Assembly (NCBI GenBank): GCA_050084515.1
Contig: CM114275.1
Location: forward strand, 1,984,001 to 2,048,000
DNA from: Blasia pusilla
Taxonomy: Eukaryota > Marchantiophyta > Marchantiopsida > Blasiales
Reading direction: 5' to 3'
Length of the DNA: 64,000 nt
Shown one piece after another: positions 10,858 to 23,137 of the stretch. A program made the translations under genes and the position numbers. The notes below the pieces were generated by a model. It was not told the origin of the DNA, searched no databases, and saw only the letters and a program-made list of their open reading frames with translations. Position 1 is the first letter of the stretch. Every line of letters begins with the position of its first letter.

Positions 10858-11135
10858 GTGAAGCTTGCAAAGGGAGATTTTGTCTTCCTGAAATAGGTCA
10901 GAAAATCTAGGGAACATGTAGGATCATGTATTATCTATGGTTTGGCAGTGCGTGCCAAATATCATGGTGCAGACATCCCACTAGGTTATGCGAAGGTGGA
11001 CATTCTAGAAATTTTAGATGAAACTATCTTTGCCTATTCCCAACCATGTTGATGATCCTCCATATTTGCTCCATGGAGATACCAAAGGGAGTAGTGTTTT
11101 GTGGCCTTAACGTTCAGTAAAAAAGACCTAGTTGG
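10858..11135 (+). pseudogene. DUF8039-like fragment of a CACTA accessory protein
   Basis: One frame reads VGSCIIYGLAVRAKYHG, ADIPLGYAKVDILEILDE, and after a frame change DDPPYLLHGDTKGSSVLWP followed by a stop in place of K. In DUF8039 domains of plant CACTA proteins a P-x-G-Y-A/V-R/K-V...V-x-x-x-L block precedes L-G-D-x-x-x-S/H-F-x-x-W-P/Q-K. The order and spacing agree. At least two stops and one frameshift show it is decayed. Resemblance judged by eye. Confidence 0.45.
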
Positions 11136-11388
11136 CAAATGACAATAATTTTAGATTTTGCAATGGCATTGGCTGATAGTGTATGACAAAGTCTAGGCAT
11201 TTTGTTTCACTTGTGAGTTAGCCCCACTAGTTCACATTTAATTGATGATGCTTGAGGTCATCAATTCAAACTCATAAAATATATAAAAGTGTTTACTTCT
11301 CCTATTATATTGAAAATGTATTCGAATATTGTATATTGGAATCTCTCTTTCATTTAGATCCGTTTTAAATCATCAAAATTTTGTAGTG

Positions 11389-12480
11389 CAACCACAAGAT
11401 TTTTCATTTGAATCAGTCATTAATTCCATTCTATATGTATTCTTGTTATTAAAAAAAAAAAAGCCAAAGGAGGGGAGTCACTAATCTGGCCCCTTATAAA
11501 TCCTTGGAAGGATGTAACAAATACCTAAAATAATAACTATTGTCAGTGACACTGAACTTAGTTGAATTAGTGACTAAATATGATTGTATGTAGCATCATC
11601 ATTCAACTACTCCATAACTATGGAGGGTCTCTTGAATTTTCTTATTGCACCTCATAACTATATTTAGTCTTGCTAATTGAACTACAAAATCCACGATGGA
11701 TCCATTTAGTCCTAAATACAAAAGTATGGTTAGACATATGGTGAAATCAAGTGTTTGTACTTGAACTAGAGATCTCCACATGGTACTAATTTATTGGTAC
11801 AAATTAAATCACTTACAACTACCACAACTATGATGAATAAGTGGACATAAGCCATCTCATATCCACGAGATTTCCACATCATCTTGAAGTAAATAATGAC
11901 ATGGAGGTTCATAGTTGTTACTGTCCACATGAACTACTCAAATATGATCCATGTCATATCATATTTGACTTGCCATTTCACCATTCTCATAACTAAGATC
12001 CATGTCATATCATATTGGACTTGCCATGTCATCATTCTCACAACCTAAGATTTATAACTTGTCCTTTGAGACTACATCTCTACTTAATTGTAGTAGTTGT
12101 ATATTGTCTACAAAATTTGCATTTAGTTTGTATTGCTATTCTCATAAGACATATTTTCTTCTAGTGCTTGTCTCCTTGTCTGATCCGTAAATTTGGGTTA
12201 CATAGATAGTTTAGTAAGAACTTTGTTACCCTTCACTCTCTGATGTGTCTTACGCATAGACTGATATAAGGAGATCTCAAGCGGGCTTCACATTTCCAAC
12301 TATACATCTTGGTCTACAAAACTCAAGTTAGCTTTTGTTATAATTGGGTCCAATTAGATCTCTCTTCTAAATCTTTGATGCATTTGAATTGGAGGAGAAT
12401 CTTTACAAATTTTTACCATCTTCACATCCTAGTGTAAAAAACAAATGTTTTTGCCCCAACCTTATTCACTTGTTTCTCTC
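11389..12480. other. intergenic, with one short tandem duplication
   Basis: AT-rich sequence without a supportable ORF. It contains an A12 run at about 11450 and a roughly 52-bp tandem duplication at 11946-12050. The copia element begins right after it. Confidence 0.45.
11946..12050. repeat. about 52-bp tandem duplication
   Basis: Two copies begin GATCCATGTCATATCATATT at 11946 and near 11998. They differ at a few positions (for example TTGACTTGCCATTT against TGGACTTGCCATGT). No function is suggested. Confidence 0.6.
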
Positions 12481-12485
12481 TTCAA

Positions 12486-12797
12486 TATTGAAGATTGAGT
12501 TACAATCAAACTCATGAGACACCTGAACTGTTACATTTGGCACTCACACGAAGTAGGGAAGCTTACTCTTGGTTAGTCAGTTAAGAACGATTATCTTAAC
12601 TAGGGTTAGTTAATCACAGTTAGGCTAATTCAAGACTATGGTTAAGGATAGGATTAGGGTTGTTTGTACATACCCTATATAATTGAGAAGAGGACCATCC
12701 TCCACTCATTCTCCACCAGAAATTTTTGTTCTCCATGGTGGTGTGTGTGTGTGAAAGTCGTTTTCAACCATTTATGCTTGTTTAGTAGTTTTCCACA
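12486..12797 (+). repeat. 5' LTR of the copia element
   Basis: The 312-bp repeat starts TATTGAAGATTGAG and ends TTTTCCACA, directly followed by the primer site. A TATA box (TATATAA) lies at 12676-12682, followed by a GT microsatellite. It aligns along its length with the right LTR; the main difference is an extra stretch of about 10 bp near 12570. Confidence 0.93.
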
Positions 12798-12811
12798 TGG
12801 TATCACAGCAG
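12798..12811 (+). promoter_or_regulatory. copia primer-binding site
   Basis: TGGTATCACAGCAG immediately follows the left LTR. It differs at one base from the plant initiator tRNA-Met site TGGTATCAGAGC. Confidence 0.85.
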
Positions 12812-13314
12812 AAGGAGAATATCACTTGAAATTCTTAATGTTTGAAGAGAGAAGAGAGGCAAGAGAAGGCAAATTTTCAGTTTGGGAGAAGGAAATTTTA
12901 TTCAAAACTCAGTGGGTGCAGATTTCATGTGGAGCTTTGATGGTGATAAAACTTTGAAGGCATTCTTTAGGGCTTTCTCGATCGATTCAGCCGTCAGGGT
13001 CCGGTTTAGCTAGAACGATGCCAAAAGTTAGTTCTAGTCGTCTTGTAGAGCTCATTGAGAGATTTCCAACGTATCAAAAATCGCTTGATTTGGACACTCA
13101 GAGCTCTTGCAGCAGCAATTTCAGTGTAGGAAAGTGCAATTAGTGAAGAAAAGTTGTGCAGTTTGCTCTCTACAGGCCAATTTCGACTAGTTTTTTCATA
13201 CAGTTGATCAATTTTGGCAAATTTCAGGTCAATTTATGTGTAACTATTGTTTATGTTTCAATTGGAGTAGTAGAAAGCCTGAAATTATATTTTTTGTGAG
13301 TAAAATCGTTTATC

Positions 13315-16300
13315 ATGGAGTATTCCTCAACAGAAATCACATGCGAGAAGCTAGACAAGGAGAATTATAATGTCTGGAAGTTTTGCATTAAAAAATTTCT
13401 CATGGGTCAAGAATTATGGGAGCTTGTCATAAGTAATGAGGCCAAGCCAGAAGGTGACTCAACAGACTTGAATGTTCGCACTTGGAACAAATGCTTAAGG
13501 CAAGTAATCAACTACATTTCAATAACGATCAGTTCGCCAATGATATGTCACATCCAAGATGTTGATACTCCAAAGGAGATCTTGGATGCATTGGAAAAGT
13601 TGTTATAGACATCTACAAAGGCCAACAAATTTCAATTGAAACAGCAATTGAACAAAGTGAGGAAAGAATCGCAGAGCATCAATGATTATATTTTGAATAT
13701 CAGACATATTGTTGATCAGTTGAATAGCATTGGAATGAGAGTAACAGATGATGATCTGATCTTATTCACTCTTCAAGGCCTTCTAAAGGATTACAAGTCC
13801 TTTGATACCTCTATCTTTGTGAGAGAGAAGTATCTAACCTTTCAAGAGTTAGTTCCTTTGTTGATTAGTGAAGAGATGCGCCTAGTAAAGATAAAGGATC
13901 ACTATGCAAAGTTTTGCTTCAAGAAGAAGGCAGATACGAAAACATGAGCCTTACAGCAACAAAACTATGTTGAGCAACAAGACCAATAGGAGTACCAAGA
14001 ACAATAATATTCACAAACGGAGCATCTCTTGGTCATGACTCATCATATGGGAGCAATGGTTAAGAAAGACTCGACAACAGATTGGTACATTAACTTTGGT
14101 GCATCAAATTACATGATCTCACAAGCGAAATGTTTTAGTTGTTTGGAGCCGGTGAAACATCATATCACGCATACCGGTAAAGTTCCAATAGCATCAGATG
14201 GTCTTTGGGCTTTTGGAAATGTTCTCTATGTTCCTATTATTGCAAGAAATTTGATCTCTGTAGGACATATAGTAGAACAGGGTTATCAAGTGAAGTTTAA
14301 CGCAAATGGTTGTTTAATTGAAACAATGGATGACCGGACTACGATAGCCAAAGGAACTAGATTTGGAAGAATGTTCAAATTAGATGTTTATATGCCAGAG
14401 ATTCAAACAGCAATGTATGGTCAAACCAGCCAACAAGTCATAAATCTAAATGTGTGGCATAAAAGAATTGGACATATGAATCTTTAAAGATTACAGAGTC
14501 TTTCATCATCTAATATAGTAATAAGAATCCCTAAATTAGCGAGTCCTATTACGTGAGAGGTATGTCCTGATTGCCAATTTGGAAAACAAGCTAGATTTCC
14601 TTTTCCAAAGCAAGGTAGAAGAGCATCCAAGATATTGGAGTTGATCCACAGTGATATATGGACAACATCACAACATAGCCTTAGTGGTTGCCAGTACTTT
14701 GTTTCATTTCTTGATGACTTGTCTACGTATATATGGGTATACTTTTTGAAAGCCAAGTTAGAGGTATTCTTAGTGTTCCAAACATTCAGAGTTCTAGTAG
14801 AGAAGCAGACTATACAAGACATTCTAAAATTGCGTTGTGATGAAGGAGGAGATTATCTTTCAATAGAGTTTGATGACTATTTACGTCAGAATGACATCCA
14901 ACGATAAGTGACTTGCCGTTACACTCCACAAAAAGATGGAGTGGTTGAGAGGAAAAATCGACATATTGCTAAAGCGGCACGAGCTATGCTGAATGAGAAA
15001 AATATGCATAAGGTCTATTGGGCAGAGGCTGTAGCATATGAAGTCTTCTTAATCAACCGAACTCCAACAACATGAGTTAATGAAAAAACTCCATTCGAAG
15101 TCTTCATAGGAAGTAAACCTGATTTTTCATTCTTGAAAGTATTTGTATCTGTTATGCTCATGTTCCTTCTGAGAGACGTCAGAAATTAGACCCCAAGTCT
15201 GAAAGATGTATCTTCATTGGCTATGCTGATGGAACTAAGGGGTATAAGTGCTACATTCCATCCTCTGGGAGGTTATTATTAGTCGAGATATTATCTTTGA
15301 TGAGCTAAAATCATGGTATGCTTCATCTGAGCCTATTCCACCTCTAAAGTTGTATGTTGAGGGGAAGAATATAACTATAAACCAACAGACATTGTCTTCA
15401 ACTTCCCCAAGTACTAGTGTAGGATTAAGAGAGGTCATAGATTCATCCGCTAAATCGGTGAGCCCATGGACGGGAAGAGTACATATTTTTATGTTAACAC
15501 TAGTCAGAGCTTGAGTCATGTGTCATAGGCATCTATCTCTCAACAACAACTTCGTAGATCAAGTAGAGTTACACATCCAGTTCATAGAATTATAAATAAA
15601 GGTTTTCTTGCGACACATCATGCATATACGATGACTACCCTTCAAGAGCGGGAGCCGAGTTGTTTTGAAGACGATGCGAGAAAAGCCGAATGGATTGAAG
15701 CTATGGAGGAAGAGCTTATTACATTAAGACATCAACAAACATGAGAGCTGGTTGATATACCCTCCGGTAAGGAAGATATTGGTTGCAAATGGGTTTACAA
15801 AATCAAGTGCAATCACGATGGTACAATTAACAGATACAAAGCGAGATTGGTGGCTAAGGACCATGCACAATAATATGGTATCGATTATGAGGAAACATTT
15901 ACCCCTGTTGCAAAGATAGAAACTACGAGAACAGTGGTTGCTATTGTTGTAAGTAAGAAGTGGAGATTATATCACATGGACGTCAAGACTGCCTTCTTGA
16001 ATGGAGATCTATACGAGGAGATATATATGGCTCAACCACATGGATACGAGCATCTCAAGTTTCCATTTCGCGTATGCAGGTTGAAGAAAGCTCTATACGG
16101 GCTCAAACAAGCTCAAAGAGCTTGGTGTGGCAAAATTGCATAAGTCCTATAAGAGTTGGATTCTAGGGTATGTGATTCTGACTCCTCGTTATATGTCTTG
16201 AGAGGACAAGATCACATAGTTCTCATTGTGTTGTATGTTGACGATCTATTGATTAGTAGGAGTACTAAAGAAATGGTACAACAAGTCAAGCTTAAGTTAC

Positions 16301-17130
16301 AAGTAGAATTTGATATGAAGGACTTGGGAGAACTCAAGTACTTCCTTGGTATTGAGTTTATCAAGGTTGGAGATAGCATGAAGTTACTACAACGATAATA
16401 TGCTCTTCATCTGCTTTCAAAATATGGTATGACGGCTTGTAAACCAATCTCTACACCGTTGGACAAGAGCGTGAAGCTAAGAGTGGATGAAGGAGAGCTG
16501 CTTGCAGAAACTAATATGTACATGTGCATGGTTGGAAGTTTGATCTCTCTAACTATAACCAGACTAGATTTGAGCTATGTTGTTGGCCTAGTGAGCCAGT
16601 TTATGCAAGCATCTCAAAAACCTCACCTTGATGCTGTGAGGAGAATTATGCGGTATATGAAATTCTCTATTCAAACCGGGCTTCAATTTGAACCTTCTTC
16701 GAGTTTTCAATTACAGGGATTCACAAATGTTGATTAGGCAGGAAGCGTGTCTGATCGACACTCCACATCTGGTTGTTCATTTACTTTGGGAAGCGCAACT
16801 ATAAGAAGCAACCTACAATTGCTTTATCTTCAACAGAGGCTGAGTATAGAGGAGCAACCAATGCAGTATATGAGGCGGTGTGGCTTTATTGATTAATTGT
16901 TGAGATTGGTGTTAGTAACTTAGGATCTAGTGTAATATATGCAGACAATATTAGTAGCATCAGGCTTGCTAATAGCCCTGTATTTCATGCTCGTACAAAG
17001 CATGCTGAGGTGCACTATCATTTAATCAGAGAGAAAGTGCTTGCAGGAGAAATTGATCTTGTGTATATAGGAACAGATAAGCAAATTACTGACATCTTTA
17101 CAAAGGCATTGTTTAGAGATAAGTTTTAGA
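13315..17130 (+). pseudogene. copia gag-pol polyprotein, decayed
   Basis: Most pieces share one frame. Gag (13315-13947, UBN2-like) has a stop at 13606. In the protease (about 14080) the catalytic Asp-Ser-Gly is replaced: INFGAS where family members have IDSGAS. Integrase begins with the HKRIGH zinc motif (about 14460), then HSDIW and RCDEGGDY acidic sites and DGVVERKNR carrying the third acidic residue. A frame change lies near 15160. Reverse transcriptase (15870-16400) has DVKTAFLNGDL and the active-site YVDDLL at 16228-16245. RNase H follows to about 17130 with several stops. The ATG at 13315 is the natural gag start, giving MEYSSTEITCEKLDKENY. Confidence 0.92.
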
Positions 17131-17172
17131 TGTTTAGAAAGGATTTAGGCGTTAGAGATATCGATATGAGCT

Positions 17173-17182
17173 TGAGGGGGAG
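17173..17182 (+). promoter_or_regulatory. copia polypurine tract
   Basis: The run TTGAGGGGGAG ends right at the start of the 3' LTR. This is the usual copia plus-strand priming site, and its position confirms the LTR boundary. Confidence 0.85.
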
Positions 17183-17486
17183 TATTAAAGATTGAGTTAC
17201 AATCAAGCTCGTGAGACACATGAACTGCTACATTTGGCACTCACACGAAGTAGGGAAGCTTAATCTTGGTTAAGCACGATTATCTTAACTAAGATTAGTT
17301 AATCACAATTAGGCTAACTCGAGACTGTGGTTAAGGGTAGGGTTAAGGTTGCTTGTACATACCCTATATAATTGAGAAGAGGACCAGCCTCCACTCATTC
17401 TCTCATTGTAATTTTTGTTCTCCATGTTGGTGTGTGTGTGTGTGAGCCGTTTTCCACGAGTTATGCTTGTTTAGCAATTTTCCATA
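17183..17486 (+). repeat. 3' LTR of the copia element
   Basis: The 304-bp repeat starts TATTAAAGATTGAG and ends TTTTCCATA. It follows a polypurine tract and is followed by the TTCAA target duplication. The TATA box is at 17365-17371. Differences from the left LTR are mostly single substitutions plus one indel, showing the insertion is not recent. Confidence 0.93.
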
Positions 17487-17491
17487 TTCAA

Positions 17492-17978
17492 AATATTTAT
17501 TGCATTTGAAGTAGAGGAGAATATTAAAAAATAATGTAACGTTTTGAAGAGAGATTCAAGATTTTGTCTTTTTTTTTAAAGAGACTTTCCTCTCTTACTC
17601 TCTCATGCCATAATACTAGCCCTTGTTCGAGAGGATGGCATATGGCATGTATGACGCCACCTTTCACTAGGGTTCCTTGAGGACGATGGATGTACCGCAT
17701 ATGTACATAGAGTAGGTAGTTACAGATTTTGACTTATCCCTGTGACATGGATGACAAGAAGGCAACTAACAATGAGGCCACATGAGCATACGACCTCTTT
17801 GCTCTTACCGCCCTAAAGATGTATACCATGGTAGGTAGGGATAGATGACTATTTGGAGATAGAGGGACCTAACCACCGACTAAGGGGGTGATTGGAGATA
17901 TTTTGGTACTTCTTGTCTCGTTGTGTGGATTCCACGAGCTAGCATGGGATCATGTGTGTTTGTATATGCATTCGGTTA
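17492..17978. other. no recognisable gene
   Basis: About 490 bp downstream of the copia element with no supportable ORF or motif. Confidence 0.4.
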
Positions 17979-18340
17979 CATCGATGTATATTGTGTAACG
18001 ATATATATTCGTACAAAAACTATCACTTAGTTTAGGATAGATCGACGAGATCTAGTAGGGAGCCTTTGCATGTAGTGCATAACAACCTCATGAGGTCAAG
18101 GATGACCTGTTGAGGCCACAAGCTACCTGAAAAAGCAGGTTTCCCCTTTTTCGGCTCATCGATGTATATTGTGTAACGATATATATTCGTACGAAAACTA
18201 TCACTTAGTTTAGGATAGATCGACGAGATCTAGTAGAGAGCGTTTGCGTGTAGTGCAGAACAACCTCATGAGGTCGAGGATGACCTGTTGAGGCCACAGG
18301 CAACCTGAAAAAGCAGGTTTCCTTTTTTTTCGGCTCATTT
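17979..18340. repeat. tandem duplication, period 178 bp
   Basis: Two copies start TCGATGTATATTGTGTAACG at 17981 and 18159 and match at more than nine positions in ten across the unit. Each contains CTCATGAGGTC and ends in a T-run plus CGGCTCAT; the third start breaks off after GGCTCAT near 18340. No coding frame spans both. Confidence 0.85.
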
Positions 18341-19789
18341 GGAGCGATATATATAAATTTACTATTTTGGGTAAGTGTATATATTGAGTATAGTTGACTC
18401 CCCACTTTGGAAAGTGGCCCTTGATCCACTATACCATATCAAGGGCCATTACTAGCGGTTCATCCCACTCAACATGACAATTAATCATGGGAGGCCTTTA
18501 ATACAATAATATCTTATATGTAGCCTAATTTTAGGGCAAGTTGGTGAGTTTTGATATGGAGCACAAGCATTATGATCTCTCTATTTGTCAGTTCCAAGTA
18601 CGGACACACTAACATTCTTAGAAGCTCTTTAACCTCCTTCGAGTGGTGATGCACCATCTTTTGTGGATTATTATTATATATATATATATATGGAATTTTG
18701 ACTTAGAACTTGACTTACACATTTGCATGTGTACATTTTTTCATACTCTTTACTTAGCAATAGACAAACTTTCAAGTATGGTTTTTGAGCATTTCCACGA
18801 TTTCTTTATCCCTTCAAGTTCAACAAATGGATTTATCTCTCTATGCATGGTGTGTGCACATATTACGACAAATCTTTTGCTATACTCTATCTAAATGCTC
18901 TTAGGGGATTATCAGTTATTGCATATATAGATAAACCCCTTTATGGCCATTGAAGAGATTTAGACTACTTTAGCCTAGTCGATCCCTTGACTTTATGTTT
19001 CATCCTCCTTGATGGCTGTGCGGCAGTTTTTCATGGGATACATTCTATTTATGATATTTATATAGATTGGGTAGTGATTATGGTCAATGCAACTAACGCA
19101 TTTAATTGAGTGTCTCTTGCAGACATATTTGAGAAATACGTTTTACAAGAGGATTTGTAGTGAGCCTTATTCCATTTTTTTACCCCTAGTATACCTTTGA
19201 TAGGCCCATTATCTATTCTCATCATGCTACTTCCAAAGAATCCAATTTCCTCCAATGAACACATGGCAGACGTCGAGGTAATCCCATAAGTGGTCATTTT
19301 TGTCTAGTGCACATTTTCTTGCCTTTCGATTATTAGCCCAATATTTCCCATTATTTATCTTCCCTTCTCTTGTTGAATTTATCCATGATAAACGTTCTCC
19401 TATTGAAGTGGTTAATCAATGGGATATGTGGAATAAAAATTCAATCTCTGATATTATTCTGTGTGATAATTTCAAAATCTATGCAATGTTGTAAATCCAT
19501 AAATCATGAATATTGTCTCGTTTGCTTATCCATATGATCCATTAATATTTTGTAAGAGCATGATTGGTGCACTAATCTTCATACATAATCGGTGCGGATG
19601 AAATCCTGAAGGCAAGAATGTGTTCAAAAATTTAGTTGGATATATATGAGTCATCCCCTCGTTTGGAATAGAGTCGACGTTGAGGTAAACTTGCTCTTAT
19701 ATACAAAATGTAATGAGTTTGTAAGAAAAGGTAATATTAATATCCAAACTTTCCAAAGAAAAGCTCCCTTTTTAAGGTTAAAAGGATTA
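18341..19789. other. intergenic, no supportable gene
   Basis: It contains a TA microsatellite near 18669-18690 and short frames on both strands. The Helitron helicase ends at the right edge of this stretch, so its 3' terminus should lie here. I could not identify a convincing CTRR end with a hairpin. Confidence 0.4.
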
Positions 19790-22600
19790 CCTATTCGAGA
19801 AACCGTGACATATGACTAACATATTTATTTCTCATAGTCAGAATAGTCGTATCTCTCAAGTAATCGATATCATTGACTCGGCATGGAAAATTGCCATATA
19901 TCAAATCAATTAAGATCGCATGTCTTATTACTTTTAGTAAAAAATTCAAATGGTAATCATATAAAGTCTTCTCCCATATGAGGATGAAAAGGTACACGAC
20001 CCTCTCCCACTTCCAATAACCAATCAGCAACAGCTTATTGTTCACTATGCAAGTGACCTTCCAACCTTTGAACACGCATGTTTGTTGTCAACTTCATGAC
20101 CTTTACATTAAACCAAAAAGATGACCTCTTTATGGTGGCTTGGATGATTTGCGACTAATCCACATGATGAACAACATGCAAGACTCGACAAAAATCACCC
20201 CCGAACACCATAAGTTTTCCACCAAATGATATTTGTCGTAGATCATGAGAAACAACTCCCATAATATCTCGTAAAGTTTGATTTACAACCTCAAATTCGT
20301 GACGATGAGCCATAGGTGCTTCGTCCCATATAATAAGCATTGCATCACGGATTAAGCGCACTCCATCACTATGCGCGAATGTGCATTACGTCATCCGTCT
20401 AACAATAGAGCAGCTATTTTGGATGACGTCACAACCAAAGCTATACCTCTTGCACTCCTTGCACTTGCAAAGAGAAAATAACATAAAAATGTTTTTCCCG
20501 TTCCACTTGGACCATCGATGAAATCCTTTTTATAGATGGTGCAACATCTAAGTATATTTGATAAAGCTCATAATGTATAACATCCCAAATAGTACGTTAT
20601 CCTTCATTTAGACACGCTTCTCCCAAGTGCACTTGCTCAAATGGTTATTACGTATCAAATAATAGACCTTGTTCCTCAAAATATGAATTTGAATGAAGGC
20701 TTTGGAAGTCATATAATATACAACTAAAGGAAAAGGCACTCCCTTAATTGTAAAGTATTAAGTTCATTCCCAAGAGATCATTGTTTCTTGAGTTAAGAGA
20801 TGTTTTATAAGAATTACAAATAATATATTCTTCTTCACTAAGAACTTCAATAATTTTAATGACCACGTCTTCACTAGTATAAAAGATTGAAATGGTTTCC
20901 TTCCCTCTAGAAGAAACTCTTCTCAAGTGTAGAGAAAGAATCTTGCGAATCTTGGATAACAAAGTTCGAGCAAGGACCTCAAAGAGACTTCAAGAAGGTT
21001 GCGGCTTCTCCTACTTTCAAAACTGAATTTGTCACGGCAAGTTACTCACTATCTAACAACTTTCATGCGCTCTTCCTGATTATGCTCTGAAATTTTGAAA
21101 TCAATGACTCCACACTTATCCCTACAATAGCCCAATAAGGCTGACAAACAACTCCGCACATCAGAAAGAATAAGCGAGGACACTTCTTCTGCATCAAAGA
21201 ATGGAGGAAACTATAAAGTATCACCAGCTTCAAAGGGTACAAGACTCTTTGGCTCGAATCATCCCTAAAGAAGTTATTCACACACTCAACGAAAGTATTG
21301 GAAACTCAAGACACAAGGGAATCACCCCTCTCTCTGCTACTTTACTCTTTAAATAGTTTCTTTACAATTCAGGATTGACCTTCCTACTTCCTTCTATCTT
21401 TCTAGCTATTAATCCTATGGTTCAGATCTTCCAACTCTTCATCTACCCTAAGTCGGTTGACGTCTTTTCCGCTTCCATCTGAACCGTGGCGCCCTTCCAT
21501 TTCTTACTTCCAAAACCGTCGCTACGATCCACTATCTACAATCTTCGTTGGATGGGAAGTCCTCCTCGCAACATTCCTTCCATCTGCTTTCTTCAAAAAT
21601 ATTATTTATCTTTCTATTCATACTCTTCATACTCTTTTTCGCCTTGTGAAGGCTCTCTGATTCTTTCTTCTTCTTTCTTTTGCTTCTTTGCTTTTGTAGT
21701 CATCGCTCTTTGGTCTTGAGTCTCTGTTCTTTGTTCACAATCTCTGTATAAAGACTCCCTTGAATCTTGTGATGCAGAGAAAATGTCCTTTTGAAGTCTT
21801 CGTTAATAATCTTCACCATTATTCCACATTGCGGTCTTCGTTGCAATCTTTGCTACAAAACACCCACGCCTCTTATTCTTACTTCTTTCTTGTCCCTTCA
21901 ACAGAGCTTCCCCATTCCACACTTCCATGACTCAACATGCTTCCACAAAATTTATGCAAAGCATTATTCTTTACTTCCCATCTTAAGCTTTTAGTCTTCA
22001 AGCAGTGAAAAATTCCATACAATTCTGTATAAAAAATGAGTTTTTTTATCAAAAATTCAAAATTATGAGTACTACAAGTCAGGTTGGGGTATGTATGGAA
22101 AGTCACATAGTCTCTTTCCTTGATCTTATAAATAATAATGGACTTCCGAAAATACAGTATTAACCATAACAACTTCAACGAGAAGATTAGGAATTCCAAT
22201 TTTCTACAAAACAAAATGAGTTCCCAAAATTGGTTAGTATGTTGAATGCTCACTAGAAGATACTATTAGGAAGAAAACAAATGATGTAAGAATAGTAATG
22301 AATTGTTACCTGACATGCTTCATATAAGAGATCTTCTACGAGTGGAACTAATAATTGACTCCAAAGTGTTGCTGGTTGAGCATGTGTGTTGTACGCTAGA
22401 ATAATTGCAAATAGTCTACGAAGTGAAGAACATGCACAGATTGTAGAAGCTTCTTCAAAGCAAAAGAACACTTCCCTCTCATCCTTAAGAAGTCCCAAGT
22501 AGACAACAACCTCCTTGAATGTTGGATATGATACCCCATTAACATTTCTCAAGCATTCGTACGTAGTTGCTCCTCGAACATGATGGAGGAGTAGCCTCAA
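19790..22600 (-). pseudogene. Helitron PIF1-like helicase, decayed
   Basis: 22600-22253 reads LRLLLHHVRGATTYE-like sequence and FKEVVVYLGLL, the region before the helicase core. Walker A (GPSGTGKTF) lies at about 20490-20513, followed by ARSARGIALVVTSSKIAALL. Walker B is IIWDEAPMAHRHEFE (20330-20290), then FGGKLMVFGGDFCRVL. After a stop, TTNMRVQRL-like and IYGNFP...YLRDTTILTMRNKYV segments (about 20075-19791) match the C-terminal helicase motifs. At least four stops or shifts. The 1.2 kb at 20990-22250 interrupts the domain without obvious similarity. Confidence 0.82.
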
Positions 22601-23137
22601 CCAATGATGTTCTCCTTCGCATGGGAAAAAGTGAACTAAAATAGTTCATCCCAATATAGATACATCGCTTTAAATGTGGAATATAAAGCAATTATGTACA
22701 AAGAACTTTTGAGTATTTACTTGGATGAGTAAGGTATAAGCGGCAAATAGGATGGCCAAAACCATCTTATTTTTGTACCTTACGAATCCATCTCTTGTTA
22801 CTCCAATGATAATAAGAAGGAAAATCTATATATGTGTAGATATTGTCAAGCAGTGGAGTCGGATAGATTGGTTGCAAACCATTAGATAAATGTTGTATCT
22901 GTTTTTAGTTGCAAAATATCTTCAAGAGCGTCAACATCATTGAAGTAGACTATTTTTTTGTTCCGAAAGATAGATTGCGAGTCGTACAATACTTGGAAGT
23001 TCAACATTTAGACTAAAATTAAAGAGACATCAACATACCTATGAAGAAGATATATCTCTCGAATAGTAATAATTCCAGGTATTTGAGCAAGGAAAATGAA
23101 ACAAACTTGGAAAATAAAATATACTGCATTAGAGAAG

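Larger units (their letters stand above)
5353..11388 (+). mobile_element. CACTA (En/Spm) type DNA transposon remains, interrupted by a solo LTR
   Basis: Three plus-strand coding remnants typical of CACTA elements lie in order: a transposase C-terminal DUF4216-like piece (5353-5772), a Transposase_24-like piece (9038-9316), and a DUF8039-like piece (10858-11135). The short lysine-rich frames at 6218-7075 may belong too. A gypsy solo LTR with its target duplication sits inside at 7475-8472. TTTTGTAGTG at 11379-11388 fits a CACTA right terminus (complement CACTACAAAA), but I found no matching left end, so the outer limits are uncertain. Several elements could be mixed here. Confidence 0.45.
12486..17486 (+). 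mobile_element. complete but decayed Ty1/copia LTR retrotransposon
   Basis: A 5001-bp element has two LTRs, a primer site, a single-frame gag-pol and a polypurine tract. It is flanked by the exact 5-bp duplication TTCAA (12481-12485 and 17487-17491). Domain order (gag, protease, integrase, reverse transcriptase, RNase H) is that of Ty1/copia. Both outer ends read TAT...ATA where TGT...ACA is expected; the inner end of the left LTR still reads CCACA, so the outer changes are later point mutations. About ten stops and at least one frameshift make it non-coding now. Confidence 0.95.
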
